Positions 25,037 through 36,784 of a DNA stretch of 62,570 bases are shown piece after piece (position 1 is the first letter of the stretch; each line of letters opens with the position of its first letter). The DNA lies in NCBI RefSeq assembly GCF_900102145.1, contig NZ_FNBC01000012.1, positions 1 through 62,570 on the forward strand. The letters are read 5' to 3'. The notes beneath the pieces are model-generated. The model saw nothing but the letters and a program-made list of their open reading frames with translations, did no database searches and was not told the DNA's origin. This DNA comes from Thermus arciformis (lineage in GTDB: Bacteria > Deinococcota > Deinococci > Deinococcales > Thermaceae). Made by a program: the position numbers and the translations under genes.

Positions 25037-26327
25037 GGCGCTTCAGGAAGAAAGGCTTCGCCGCGTGGTGGCCTACGTCTACGAGCGGGTTCCCTTCTAC
25101 CGGAGGCTACTTGACGAGGCCGGGGTGGACCCCAAGCGGTTTAGGGGCCTTCAGGACCTCCCCAAACTCCCCTTCACCAAGAAGACGGACCTCCGCGACC
25201 ACTACCCCTTCGGCCTCTTCGCCGTGCCCCGGGAGGAGGTGGCGAGGATCCACGCTTCTAGCGGCACCACCGGCAAGCCCACCGTGGTGGGCTACACCAG
25301 GGCCGACCTCGAGGTCTTCGCCGAGGTGGTGGCCCGCTCCTTGGCCGCGGCCGGGGCGAGGCCCGGGATGATGCTCCACAACGCCTACGGCTACGGCCTC
25401 TTCACCGGGGGCCTCGGCCTCCACGGGGGGGCGGAGGCCTTGGGGATGACGGTGGTGCCGGTCTCCGGGGGGATGACGGAAAGGCAGGTGATGCTCATCC
25501 AGGACTTCCGCCCCGAGGTGATCTCCTGCACCCCCTCCTACGCCCAGACCCTGGCGGAGGAGTTCCGAAAGCGGGGGGTCTCCCCGGAGGAGCTTTCCCT
25601 GGAGTACGCCGTCCTTGGCGCCGAGCCCTGGACCGAGGCCATCAGGAAGCAGGTGGACGAGGGCCTTGGGGTGAGGAGCACCAACATCTACGGCCTCTCC
25701 GAGATCATCGGCCCCGGGGTTTCCAACGAGTGCGTGGAGGAGCGCCAGGGCAGCCACATCTGGGAGGACCACTTCCTCCCCGAGGTGGTGGACCCGGAAA
25801 CCGGAGAGCCCCTCCCCGAGGGGAAGGTGGGGGTTCTGGTCTTCACCACCCTCACCAAGGAGGCCATGCCCCTCCTCCGCTACTGGACCGGGGACCTCAC
25901 CTTCCTCACCTACGAGGCCTGCACCTGCGGCCGCACCCACGTGCGCATGGGGCCCATCCTCGGCCGCACCGACGACATGCTCATCATCCGGGGGGTGAAC
26001 GTCTACCCCACCCAGGTGGAGGCGGTGCTTTTGGACATCCCCGAGGTGGAGCCCTACTACCAGATCGTGGTGCGGCGGGAGGGCACCCTGGACGAGGCCG
26101 AGCTCAAGGTGGAGGTCTCCGAGGCCTTCTTCCGGGAGATCGGCCAGAAGGCCCTCTCCGACGAGGTCATTGAGGCGGACCATCGGCTCCACGCCCTAAG
26201 GGAGCGGATCGCCCGCAAGATCAAGGACAACATCGGCGTCACCATGAAGGTCACCCTCCTCCCCCCGGGCCAGGCCCCAAGGAGCGAGGGGGGGAAGCTC
26301 AGGCGGGTCCTGGACCTGAGGAAGTGA
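24990..26327 (+). CDS. paaK: Phenylacetate-CoA ligase
   Basis: A 445-residue adenylate-forming ligase that activates phenylacetate to phenylacetyl-CoA. Key motifs are ASSGTTGKPTVVGYT (phosphate loop), YGLSEIIGPGVSNEC and IIRGVNVYPTQVE (C-terminal A10-like region). I chose ATG 24990 because GGAGGT lies 7 nt upstream; GTG 24981 and ATG 24984 are in frame but overlap that SD. Makes the effector of PaaR and the substrate of PaaABC. Confidence 0.95.
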   Translation: MMYQPELETLPREKLRALQEERLRRVVAYVYERVPFYRRLLDEAGVDPKRFRGLQDLPKLPFTKKTDLRDHYPFGLFAVPREEVARIHASSGTTGKPTVVGYTRADLEVFAEVVARSLAAAGARPGMMLHNAYGYGLFTGGLGLHGGAEALGMTVVPVSGGMTERQVMLIQDFRPEVISCTPSYAQTLAEEFRKRGVSPEELSLEYAVLGAEPWTEAIRKQVDEGLGVRSTNIYGLSEIIGPGVSNECVEERQGSHIWEDHFLPEVVDPETGEPLPEGKVGVLVFTTLTKEAMPLLRYWTGDLTFLTYEACTCGRTHVRMGPILGRTDDMLIIRGVNVYPTQVEAVLLDIPEVEPYYQIVVRREGTLDEAELKVEVSEAFFREIGQKALSDEVIEADHRLHALRERIARKIKDNIGVTMKVTLLPPGQAPRSEGGKLRRVLDLRK

Positions 26328-26749
26328 TGCGTCCCATCCCCGAAGGCTACGAGGCGGTCTTTGAGACCGTGGTCACCCCCGAGATGACGGTGCGCTTTGA
26401 GGAGCTGGGCCCCGTGCACCCCGTCTACGCCACCTACTGGATGGTCAAGCACATGGAGCTCGCCGGGCGCAAGATCATCCTCCCCTTTCTGGAGGAGGGG
26501 GAGGAGGGGATCGGGAGCTACGTGGAGGCCCGGCACCTGGCCTCCGCCCTCCCCGGGATGCGGGTGAGGATCGTGGCCCGCCACGAGAAAACCGAGGGGA
26601 ACCGGGTCCACGCGCGGGTGGAAGCCTACAACGAGCTCGGGGACCTCATCGGGGTGGGGCGCACGGAACAGGTGATCCTCCCCAAGGCCAAGGTGGAGGC
26701 CCTCTTTCGCCGCCTGAAGGAGCGCTGGGAGGCCCTCCAGTCGCCCTAG
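26327..26749 (+). CDS. Hotdog-fold thioesterase, FlK-like
   Basis: A 140-residue protein resembling fluoroacetyl-CoA thioesterase-type hotdog proteins: VTPEMTVRFEELGPVHPVYATYWMVKHMELAGRKIILPFL contains the conserved start of the hotdog helix, and ARHEKTEGNRVHARVEAYN the central strands. ATG 26327 overlaps the paaK stop by one base, so it belongs to the liv-paaK operon and presumably acts on a CoA ester of the pathway. Substrate not determinable. Confidence 0.78.
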   Translation: MRPIPEGYEAVFETVVTPEMTVRFEELGPVHPVYATYWMVKHMELAGRKIILPFLEEGEEGIGSYVEARHLASALPGMRVRIVARHEKTEGNRVHARVEAYNELGDLIGVGRTEQVILPKAKVEALFRRLKERWEALQSP

Positions 26750-26765
26750 CCCTACCCCCGCGGTG

Positions 26766-26771
26766 TAGACT
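26766..26771 (+). promoter_or_regulatory. -10 element of the SDR gene (leaderless type)
   Basis: TAGACT ends 6 nt before the ATG at 26778. No clear -35 is seen. Confidence 0.5.
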
Positions 26772-26777
26772 GAGGCC

Positions 26778-27584
26778 ATGCGCCTGGCGGGGAAAGTGGT
26801 GGTGGTCACCGGCGCGGGAAGCGGCCTGGGCCAGGCCCTGGCCTTGGAGCTTTTAAGGCGGGGGGCGAGGGTGGCGGCGGTGGACCTCAGGGCGGAGGGC
26901 CTCCAAGAAACCCGGGCCAAGGCGGGAAGCTTAGGGGAGGGCTTAAGCCTCCACCCCCTGGACATCACCGACAAGGAGAAGGTGGCGGCCCTGCCCGAGG
27001 AGGTGGAGAGGGCTCATGGCCAGGTGGACGGCCTCATCAACAACGCCGGCATCATCCAGCCCTTTAAGCGCCTCTTGGACCTGGACGAGGCGGCCATGGA
27101 GCGGGTGATGCGGGTGAACTTCTGGGGTACCCTCCACATGACCCGGGCCTTTCTGCCCAGGCTCCTCAAGCGCCCCGAGGCCCACCTGGTGAACGTCTCC
27201 AGCATGGGGGCCTTCGTGCCCGTGCCGGGGCAGGCCCTTTACGGGGCCTCCAAGGCGGCGGTGATGCTCCTCACCGAGGCCCTTTGGGCGGAGCTTCAGG
27301 GAACCCCGGTGCGCGTCACCCTGGTCCTGCCCGGGGCCATGCGCACGGGGATCGCCGAGCACTCGGGGGTGGAAGCCCCGAGGGCGGAGGGGGCGAAGGT
27401 GCCTGTCCTCGAGCCCGAGGTGGCGGCCAAGCGCCTCCTGGACGCCGTGGAACGGGACGCCTTCCGGGTGCTCCTGGGCCGGGACGCCCAGACCATGGAC
27501 CTCCTCCATCGCCTAAGCCCCGCCCTGGCTGCCCGGATCGTCCAGCGGCGGATGGCCCACTTGCTTGTTTACTCGTTGCTATAG
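26778..27584 (+). CDS. Short-chain dehydrogenase/reductase
   Basis: A 268-residue classical SDR. TGAGSGLGQ (about residues 12-20) binds the cofactor, DLINNAGI-like LINNAGI is near 88, and the catalytic Ser (VNVSSMG), Tyr and Lys (YGASK, near 156) are intact. Asp after the second strand (AAVDLRAEG) suggests NAD preference. It has its own leaderless-type promoter and is not clearly part of the paaK operon. Substrate unknown. Its last 16 bp overlap the convergent gene. Confidence 0.88.
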   Translation: MRLAGKVVVVTGAGSGLGQALALELLRRGARVAAVDLRAEGLQETRAKAGSLGEGLSLHPLDITDKEKVAALPEEVERAHGQVDGLINNAGIIQPFKRLLDLDEAAMERVMRVNFWGTLHMTRAFLPRLLKRPEAHLVNVSSMGAFVPVPGQALYGASKAAVMLLTEALWAELQGTPVRVTLVLPGAMRTGIAEHSGVEAPRAEGAKVPVLEPEVAAKRLLDAVERDAFRVLLGRDAQTMDLLHRLSPALAARIVQRRMAHLLVYSLL

Positions 27585-28501
27585 TCCCCCCACTCATGGA
27601 GGAGGCCTGAAGGGCCTTCCCAATAGAGGTTTCCGGCCTCGTCCTGGTACGTGGGTTCTGGGGTTTCCCCAGAAAGGAGCTGGCTCCACTCCTCCGCCAT
27701 CCAGGTGTTGAAGTTCTCCCCTTCCTGCCAGCTTTCCCAGAAGTCCCCTGCAGGCCCGTAGGGGCCTTCGGGGTACTCCCCCCAGGGGGAGGACTCGGGT
27801 GCTGGAACAGAAAAGGGGGTTTCTGGGCCTGGAATCCCAGGGGGGTTTGGCCCCGCCGGGTAGCCTTCCCAGGGATTGGAACCGGGGGCTGGGATGGGGG
27901 AGGGGCTTCCTGGGCTCATGGAGGGGGTGCTCCCGGGAGCCAGAGCTTCAGGGGGTAGCTGGACCGTGGCCAGGGCCCCCTGGACGGCGTCCCAAAGGCC
28001 CGTGAGTTTCCCGGGTTCTGCGGTCAGGGTGATCTGGTATCCCTCTTGGCCCAGGACGAAGGCGTAAACCAAGAACTCCAGGGGCCGCCCCTGGTAGCTT
28101 CCCCGGGCGCTGAAGGCCACGGCCTGCGCGTTTCCAAGCCGCACCGGGGCTAGCTTTCCGGGGACGAACCCCTCGAGGCCTTGGGCGTTGCGCTGGGCCA
28201 CCACCTGGGCGTACTGCGGGGTGGAAAGGGGCTTGGGAAGGGGTTCCCGCAAAAGGGTGAGGTTTTCCCGGAAGCGGTCCCCCCCTCCTTCCAAGGGGCT
28301 CAGGAGGGCATAACCCCCTTGAACCTCCCGGACTTCCCAACCCGCGGGCACCTTAAGCCGAACCACCCCCACCTGAACCTCGGAGGGGCTTTCGGGAAGG
28401 AGTTTTCCCAGAATGCCCAGCGCCAGAACGGTTCCCAAAAGGAGGAGAAGCCAGTCCCGTCCCCTCCTAGGCCAAAGGATTTGGACGCGGGGTTTTTCCA
28501 T
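27569..28501 (-). CDS. Membrane-anchored protein with Pro/Gly-rich tail, unrecognised
   Basis: A 310-residue protein: one N-terminal membrane anchor (about residues 17-38, LLLLLGTVLALGILGKLL), then about 150 residues of globular sequence resembling PsbP/DcrB-like folds (VPAGWEVREVQGGYALLSP), then about 110 low-complexity residues rich in Pro, Gly, Trp, Tyr and Glu with repeated PWEGYPAGP/PWGEYPEGP units. Start ATG 28501 has AGGAGG six bases upstream. Envelope location is likely; function unknown. Confidence 0.7.
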   Translation of the reverse strand: MEKPRVQILWPRRGRDWLLLLLGTVLALGILGKLLPESPSEVQVGVVRLKVPAGWEVREVQGGYALLSPLEGGGDRFRENLTLLREPLPKPLSTPQYAQVVAQRNAQGLEGFVPGKLAPVRLGNAQAVAFSARGSYQGRPLEFLVYAFVLGQEGYQITLTAEPGKLTGLWDAVQGALATVQLPPEALAPGSTPSMSPGSPSPIPAPGSNPWEGYPAGPNPPGIPGPETPFSVPAPESSPWGEYPEGPYGPAGDFWESWQEGENFNTWMAEEWSQLLSGETPEPTYQDEAGNLYWEGPSGLLHEWGDYSNE

Positions 28502-28523
28502 ACCTCGCCTCCTCACCCTCAGC

Positions 28524-29684
28524 CTAGGAAGAGGGCCTTACAGGTTCCTTAAACCCCCGCATTCCGTAAGCGGCAAGCCCCATGAGGGCCGTGAGGAGAA
28601 GCGCGGTGGCGGCGAAGGCCAGGCCGTGGCCGGGAAGGAGGCGGTAGAACAGGCCAAGGCTTCCCCCGGCGAGGGCGCTCCCCAGGGCCTGGCCCAGGGC
28701 CCGGGCCACGGAGAGGGCCCCCGAGGCGAGGCCCTCCGTCCCCCTGGGGGCGAGGGAGAGGACGAGGGCGTTGTTCGCCGCCTGGAAGAGGGCCCGCCCC
28801 ACCCCGAGGAGGAGAAGGGCGAGGGCGCTTCCCCAAAAGGGGTGGAGGAGGGGTAGAAAGGCGAAGGCCAGGCCCGCGGCCACGAGGAGGTAGGCCCCGA
28901 GGAGGGCCACCCGGCGGTAGCCCATCCGGTCCGCCCTCCGCCCCGCCCAGGCCCCGAGGAGGAGGAGCTCCAAGGGCCCGAGGAGGAGGAGGCCCCCGAT
29001 GGCCCTCGGGGAGAAGCCCTCCTTTCCCAGGTGGAAGGCGAGGGCCACGGTGGTCCCCAGGGTGTGGAGGAAGTAGAGGCCGGTGGCGAGGAGGGCCGGG
29101 AGGAACCCGGGCGCCCGGAGGAGGCCTGGGAGGGTGCCCTCCTGCCTGGGAAGCTCTGGGAGGTTCCCCGAGAGGAGGAGGGCGAGGAAGGCGGCGGGGA
29201 GGGGAAGGAGGAAGACATAGGGAAGCCCCCACCCCGCGGCGAGCCCCCCGAGGGCCGGGCCCAGGAGGGTGCCCGCGGCCACGGTGCTCGCCACCATGCC
29301 CAGGGCGTAGCCCCGGGCCTTGGGGAAGGCGTTCGCCGCAAGCCCAGGCACCAGGCCCACCACCATGGCCGTGGCCACCCCCTGGAGGAGGCGGAGGAGG
29401 TAGAGCGCCAAGAGGCTTGGGGCCAGGGCGAGGAGGAGGGCCAAGAGGGCGTGGAGGACTAGCCCGGTGCGGAAGAGCCTCGCCGCCCCCACCCGCCCGG
29501 CGAGGCCCGCCAGGGGGAGGTAGGCCAGGGCCGCCCCCAAAAGCCCCAGGGAGACCACCCCCTGGGCCGCCTCCGGCCCCACCCCGAAGGCCCGCTCCAG
29601 GACGGGGAGGGCCGGGGCCAGGCTGCTTTCGCTCACCGTGCCGAGGAGGACCCCGGAGAGGAGGGCGAGGAGCCTCCGGTCCAT
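28524..29684 (-). CDS. MFS transporter (12-TM, drug/metabolite exporter type)
   Basis: A 386-residue major-facilitator protein with about 12 hydrophobic helices. It opens LLALLSGVLLGTVSESSLAPALPVLERAFGVG, typical of the DHA1 family. GRRADRMGYRRVALLGAY is the loop 8-9 motif and GLVPGLAANAFPKARGYALGM corresponds to the motif C region. The upstream open frame to 30272 is not coding. TAGACT on the minus strand (29692-29697) ends 7 nt before ATG 29684, so the gene looks leaderless. Substrate unknown. Confidence 0.88.
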   Translation of the reverse strand: MDRRLLALLSGVLLGTVSESSLAPALPVLERAFGVGPEAAQGVVSLGLLGAALAYLPLAGLAGRVGAARLFRTGLVLHALLALLLALAPSLLALYLLRLLQGVATAMVVGLVPGLAANAFPKARGYALGMVASTVAAGTLLGPALGGLAAGWGLPYVFLLPLPAAFLALLLSGNLPELPRQEGTLPGLLRAPGFLPALLATGLYFLHTLGTTVALAFHLGKEGFSPRAIGGLLLLGPLELLLLGAWAGRRADRMGYRRVALLGAYLLVAAGLAFAFLPLLHPFWGSALALLLLGVGRALFQAANNALVLSLAPRGTEGLASGALSVARALGQALGSALAGGSLGLFYRLLPGHGLAFAATALLLTALMGLAAYGMRGFKEPVRPSS

Positions 29685-29701
29685 GGGGGCCAGTCTAAGT
29701 A

Positions 29702-29729
29702 CCCCGCGCTGGCTTGCGCCAGAGCGGGG
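29702..29729. other. 12-bp hairpin with TTGC loop, near the MFS promoter
   Basis: Arms at 29702-29713 and 29718-29729 pair over 12 positions with one G.A mismatch around loop TTGC, followed by GGCCCC. The same design, with a perfect 12-bp stem, the same loop and the same flank, occurs at 43348-43375 in the thiamin operon. Here it lies just upstream of the MFS -10 element. Confidence 0.6.
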
Positions 29730-29858
29730 GCCCCAAAAGAGCCTTCGCAAAGCCCTACCCCCGGCGTCCCATGTGGCGAAATCAAGGCGCGGGCACTTAG
29801 CCCCTCCAGGGTGAGGGGCCTCCTTGCGCCTTTCCCTTAGGCCCAGGAGGATGGGGCC

Positions 29859-30335
29859 ATGCTCGAGGCCCGCTACCTGGAGGGGCTCCCCTACGAGGGG
29901 CTCCTTCCCCGCCTGCGGAGGAACCGGGACCAGGTGGAGGCCTTCTACGCCGGGCTTCCTCCCCTCGCGCCGCTTCCAAGGGCCCAAAGGGCCCTCGCCC
30001 TGGTGGAGGACTGGTGCCCGGACTCCGTCCAGGCCATCCCCGTTCTCGCCCGGCTTCCCCTCGAGGTCCGCTTCTTCTTCCGGGACGAGAACCCCGACCT
30101 CGCCGAGGCCTACGCCAAGGAGGGGAAGCGCATCGTCCCCACCGTGGTCTTCCTGGACGGGGCCTATGGGGAGCTCGCCCGCTGGCACGGGCCCCCCGAG
30201 GCGGCCCGGGCCTTCCTGCGGGAGAAGAGGGCGGAGGGGCTTTCCCCGAAGGCCCTCCTCCTCGCCTACCACGGGGCCTTTCCCCGCTTCGCCGAGGCCA
30301 TGCTCGCCGAGTGGCGGGCCCTCCTTTCCCCTTAG
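29859..30335 (+). CDS. Thioredoxin-like protein with WCPDS motif
   Basis: A 158-residue thioredoxin-fold protein. DWCPDSVQAIPVLARL replaces the usual CXXC by a single active-site Cys (WCPDS), and RIVPTVVFLDG carries the cis-Pro loop. Members of this group (BH3147-like) are small cytoplasmic proteins of unknown thiol role, able to act as mono-thiol reductases or bacilliredoxin-like proteins. Start ATG 29859 has AGGAGG eight bases upstream; an out-of-frame ATG at 29851 is ignored. No signal peptide. Confidence 0.8.
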   Translation: MLEARYLEGLPYEGLLPRLRRNRDQVEAFYAGLPPLAPLPRAQRALALVEDWCPDSVQAIPVLARLPLEVRFFFRDENPDLAEAYAKEGKRIVPTVVFLDGAYGELARWHGPPEAARAFLREKRAEGLSPKALLLAYHGAFPRFAEAMLAEWRALLSP

Positions 30336-30341
30336 GCGAAC

Positions 30342-30366
30342 GGTGTAGCTTTCCCTTGGCTACACC
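30342..30366. other. Perfect 8-bp inverted repeat between the thioredoxin-like gene and ppdK
   Basis: GGTGTAGC at 30342-30349 and GCTACACC at 30359-30366 flank a 9-nt loop. It starts 6 bp after the stop of the upstream gene and ends 24 bp before the ppdK -10. It could be a weak terminator, as only a short T run follows, or a ppdK operator. Confidence 0.45.
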
Positions 30367-30402
30367 TTTCCACGCTTCCACGGGTGGGGCCAGACTGGGA
30401 GC

Positions 30403-33000
30403 ATGGCGAAACGCGTCTACTTGCTCTCCGAGGCCCGGGGGCTTTCCCGGGACCTCCTGGGCGGCAAGGGCCATGGCCTTGCGGAGATGGCGGGGGCGGG
30501 CCTGCCCGTCCCCCCGGCCTTCATCGTCACCACGGAGGCCTGCCGCCAGTACCTGAAGGCGGGGGAGGTGCCGGGGCTTTGGGAGGAGGTACGGGCGGGG
30601 ATGGCGGCCCTCGAGGGCCTAACGGGCAAGCGCTTTGGCCAAGGGGAGGGGAAGGCCCCTCCCCTCCTCGTTTCCGTGCGGAGCGGGGCCCCGGTCTCCA
30701 TGCCCGGGATGATGGACACCGTGCTCAACCTCGGCCTCACCCTGGAGGGGGTGGAGGCCCTCTCCCGGGCCACGGGCAACCCCCGCTTCGCCTGGGACAG
30801 CTTCCGCAGGCTCCTCGCCATGTACGGGGAGGTGGTCTTGGGGGAGGGGCCCGAGGTCTTTGAGGGGATGCTCTCCGCCCTCAAGGCGAAAAGGGGAGTG
30901 GAGACGGACGCGGCCCTTGGGCCCGAGGACCTGGAGGAGCTGGCCTTCCGCTACCTCCGCCACCTCGAGGCCCGCGGCATCCCCTTCCCCCTGGACCCCT
31001 GGGCCCAGCTCCAAGGGGCCATAGAGGCCGTCTTCAGAAGCTGGCTGAACCCCAGGGCCAGGACCTACCGCCGCATCTACGGCATCCCCGAGGACCTGGG
31101 CACGGCGGTGGTGGTCCAGGCCATGGTCTTCGGCAACCTGGGGGAGGACTCGGGCACCGGGGTGGGCTTCACCCGCAACCCCGCCACCGGGGAGAAGGGC
31201 CTCTACGGGGAGTACCTGAGGAACGCCCAGGGGGAGGACGTGGTGGCGGGCCTCCGCACCCCCGAGCCCTTGGCCCGCCTCCAGGACTACGCCCCCGAGC
31301 TCTACCGGGAACTCCTGCAGGTGGCGGAGAAGCTGGAGCGGCACTTCCGGGACATGCAGGACTTTGAGTTCACCGTGGAGTGGGGAAGGCTTTTCCTCCT
31401 CCAGACCCGCTCGGGCAAGCGCACGGCCCAGGCGGCGGTGCGGATCGCCGTGGAGATGGCCGAGGAGGGGCTCATCTCCCGGGAGGAGGCGGTCATGAGG
31501 GTGGAGGCCAACGCCCTCCCCGGCCTCCTCCGGCCCAGCGTGGACCGGGACAAGGCCCCAAAGCCCCTCCTCAAGGGCCTCCCCGCAAGCCCCGGGGCCG
31601 CGGTGGGCCACGCCGCCTTCACCAACGAGGCCGTGGAGCGCTTCCACGCCCAGGGGCTTCCCGCCATCCTGGTGCGCCCCGAGACCACCCCCGAGGACAT
31701 CACCGGGATGTACCTCGCCAAGGGGATCCTCACCGCCCGGGGCGGCCTCACCTCCCACGCGGCGGTGGTGGCCCGGGGCCTCGGGGTGCCCGCGGTGGTG
31801 GGGGCGGAGGCCCTTAGGGTCTTCCCCGAGGAGGGCCGGGCCCTAGCGGAAGGGGTGGAGATCCGGGAGGGGGACCTCCTCACCCTGGACGGGGGCACGG
31901 GGGAGGTGTACCTGGGGGCGGTGCCCCTGGTGGAGGCCGCAGGGGAGGCCCTTTTGGAAAAGCTCCTCGCCTGGGCCGAGCCCCATCGGCGCCTCGGGGT
32001 CAGGGCCAACGCCGACACCCCCGAGGACGCCCGAAGGGCCAGGGCCTTCGGGGCTGAGGGCATCGGCCTTTGCCGCACGGAGCACATGTTCTTCCAGGAA
32101 GAGCGCCTTCCCTGGGTGCGCCGCCTCATCCTGGCGGAGACCCCCGAGGAGGAGGCCGAGGCCCTGGAGCGCCTCTTCCACTTCCAGAAGGAGGACTTCA
32201 AGGGGATCCTCCTCGCCATGGACGGCCTCCCCGTCACGGTGCGCCTTCTGGACCCGCCGCTTCACGAGTTCCTCCCCCCCCTGGAGGAGCTCGCCCGCCG
32301 GGCGGAGGAGGGGGACGAGGAGGCGGGGCGCCTCCTCAAGCGGGCGGAGGCCCTAAAGGAGGCGAACCCCATGCTGGGGTTCCGGGGAGCGAGGCTCCTC
32401 CTCCTCAGGCCCGCCGTCTTCCGCATGCAGCTTAGGGCCCTCCTCGAGGCCGCGAGGGAGCTCAAGGAGGCGGGGCACGACCCCAGGCCCGAGGTCATGG
32501 TCCCCCTGGTGGCCGACCCCAAGGAGGTGGCGAGGGCGCGGGCCCTCGCCGAGGAGCTTTTCCGGAAGTATGGCCCCATCCCCTTCGGCACCATGGTGGA
32601 AACCCCCCGGGCCGCCCTCCTCGCCGCCGAGATCGCCCCCCTGGTGGACTTCTTCAGCTTCGGCACCAACGACCTCACCCAGATGGCCTTCGGCCTCTCC
32701 CGGGACGACGCGGGGAAGTTCCTCCCCCGGTACGTGGAGGAGGGGCTTTTCCCCTTTGACCCCACGGAGCGCCTGGACGAGAAGGGGGTGGGGCGGCTTC
32801 TCAGGATGGCGGCGGAGGAGGGGAGGCGGGCGAACCCCAGGCTCAAGCTCGGCCTCTGCGGGGAGCACGGGGGGGAGGCGGGGAGCGTCCGCTTCGTGGC
32901 GGACCTCTTGGACTACACCTCGGCGAGCCCCTTCCGGGTCCTCACCGCCCGCCTCGCCGCGGCCCAGGCGGGGCTTTCCCGGGCGCCCGAGCCCGCCTAG
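30403..33000 (+). CDS. ppdK: Pyruvate, phosphate dikinase
   Basis: An 865-residue enzyme interconverting pyruvate + ATP + Pi and PEP + AMP + PPi, here probably for gluconeogenesis. Order: ATP-grasp N-terminal domain (SVRSGAPVSMPGMMDTVLNLG), the swivelling phospho-His domain with GGLTSHAAVVARGLGVPAVVG (His452), and the PEP/pyruvate barrel with GAEGIGLCRTEHMF and GLCGEHGG (catalytic Cys819). CAGACT at 30391-30396 ends 6 nt before the ATG, so probably leaderless. The stop overlaps the convergent qor stop by 4 bp. Confidence 0.97.
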   Translation: MAKRVYLLSEARGLSRDLLGGKGHGLAEMAGAGLPVPPAFIVTTEACRQYLKAGEVPGLWEEVRAGMAALEGLTGKRFGQGEGKAPPLLVSVRSGAPVSMPGMMDTVLNLGLTLEGVEALSRATGNPRFAWDSFRRLLAMYGEVVLGEGPEVFEGMLSALKAKRGVETDAALGPEDLEELAFRYLRHLEARGIPFPLDPWAQLQGAIEAVFRSWLNPRARTYRRIYGIPEDLGTAVVVQAMVFGNLGEDSGTGVGFTRNPATGEKGLYGEYLRNAQGEDVVAGLRTPEPLARLQDYAPELYRELLQVAEKLERHFRDMQDFEFTVEWGRLFLLQTRSGKRTAQAAVRIAVEMAEEGLISREEAVMRVEANALPGLLRPSVDRDKAPKPLLKGLPASPGAAVGHAAFTNEAVERFHAQGLPAILVRPETTPEDITGMYLAKGILTARGGLTSHAAVVARGLGVPAVVGAEALRVFPEEGRALAEGVEIREGDLLTLDGGTGEVYLGAVPLVEAAGEALLEKLLAWAEPHRRLGVRANADTPEDARRARAFGAEGIGLCRTEHMFFQEERLPWVRRLILAETPEEEAEALERLFHFQKEDFKGILLAMDGLPVTVRLLDPPLHEFLPPLEELARRAEEGDEEAGRLLKRAEALKEANPMLGFRGARLLLLRPAVFRMQLRALLEAARELKEAGHDPRPEVMVPLVADPKEVARARALAEELFRKYGPIPFGTMVETPRAALLAAEIAPLVDFFSFGTNDLTQMAFGLSRDDAGKFLPRYVEEGLFPFDPTERLDEKGVGRLLRMAAEEGRRANPRLKLGLCGEHGGEAGSVRFVADLLDYTSASPFRVLTARLAAAQAGLSRAPEPA

Positions 33001-33905
33001 AGCCGCACCACCACCTTCCCCGTGTGCCCCCGGTCCAGGAGGGCCCGGAAGGCGGCCTCCGCCTCGGCGAAGGGGAAGACGGGGCCCACCACGGGCCTAA
33101 GCTCCCGCCCAAGCCTGGGGAGGAGGAAGCCCAGGGCCTCCTCCACCAGGGCGGCCTCCCGCAGGAGGGGGGTGAGCCAGAAGCCAAAGACGGCCAGGTT
33201 GCGGCGCATGAGGCGGAGGGGCGGGATGGGGGCCACCTCCCCCTCGGCGGCCCCGATGTAGACGAGCCTTCCCCCGTGGGCGAGGAGGCCGAGGCTTTCC
33301 TCCACCTCCTTGCCCCGCACCTCCAGCACCAGGTCCAGCCCGCCCCAGGCCTTGGCCCTTTCCGGCACCTCGGGGTAGGTCACGGCCTCCTCGGCCCCCA
33401 GGGCGAGGGGGAGGGCGAGCTTCTCGGGCCTCGAGGCCGCGGCCAAGACCCGGAGGCCCATGGCCCGGGCCACCTGGACCGCCGCCGTCCCCAAGGCCCC
33501 CGCCGCCGCCTGGACCAGGACCTTTTCCCTGGGCCGGGCCTGGGCCCGCTTCAGGGCCAGGTAGGCGGTGAGGAAGGAGACGGGAAAGGCGGCGGCCTCC
33601 TCGGGGGAGAGGCCCTCGGGCAGGGGGAGGAGGGCCCCCTTGGGGACGGCGACCCGCTCGGCGAGGCCGCCTTGGGGGAGGAGGGCGGCGTAGCGCCTTC
33701 CCTCCACCACCCCCACCACCTCCATCCCCGGGACGAAGGGGGGGTGGAGCCGGGTGAGGTAGGCCCCAAGGCGCATCAGGTGGTCGGCGAAGTTGAGGCC
33801 CACCGCCTCCACCCGAAGGACCGCCTCCCCTTCCTTGGCCTCGGGCTCGGGCAGTTCCGTTAGCTCCAGGGGGCCGCCAAGCCGCTTTAGCACCCAGGCC
33901 TTCAT
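32997..33905 (-). CDS. qor: NADPH:quinone oxidoreductase-type medium-chain reductase
   Basis: A 302-residue zinc-free MDR-family protein, the length of the structurally known T. thermophilus quinone oxidoreductase. VLVQAAAGALGTAAVQVARAMG is the NADPH-binding loop, and EAVGLNFADHLMRLGAY belongs to the catalytic domain; no structural-zinc Cys cluster is present. On the minus strand TAGACT (33912-33917) ends 6 nt before ATG 33905, a leaderless-type start. Divergent from the LLM oxidoreductase. Confidence 0.93.
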   Translation of the reverse strand: MKAWVLKRLGGPLELTELPEPEAKEGEAVLRVEAVGLNFADHLMRLGAYLTRLHPPFVPGMEVVGVVEGRRYAALLPQGGLAERVAVPKGALLPLPEGLSPEEAAAFPVSFLTAYLALKRAQARPREKVLVQAAAGALGTAAVQVARAMGLRVLAAASRPEKLALPLALGAEEAVTYPEVPERAKAWGGLDLVLEVRGKEVEESLGLLAHGGRLVYIGAAEGEVAPIPPLRLMRRNLAVFGFWLTPLLREAALVEEALGFLLPRLGRELRPVVGPVFPFAEAEAAFRALLDRGHTGKVVVRL

Positions 33906-33991
33906 GGGGGGAGTCTACCCCTTCGTGCGCCCGGGGGGGAAGGGTGGCCCCACATACTTTAAGAAATAAAGCCCTGGCCTACCCTTAGGCC

Positions 33992-36776
<2,785 letters not shown>

Positions 36777-36784
<8 letters not shown>

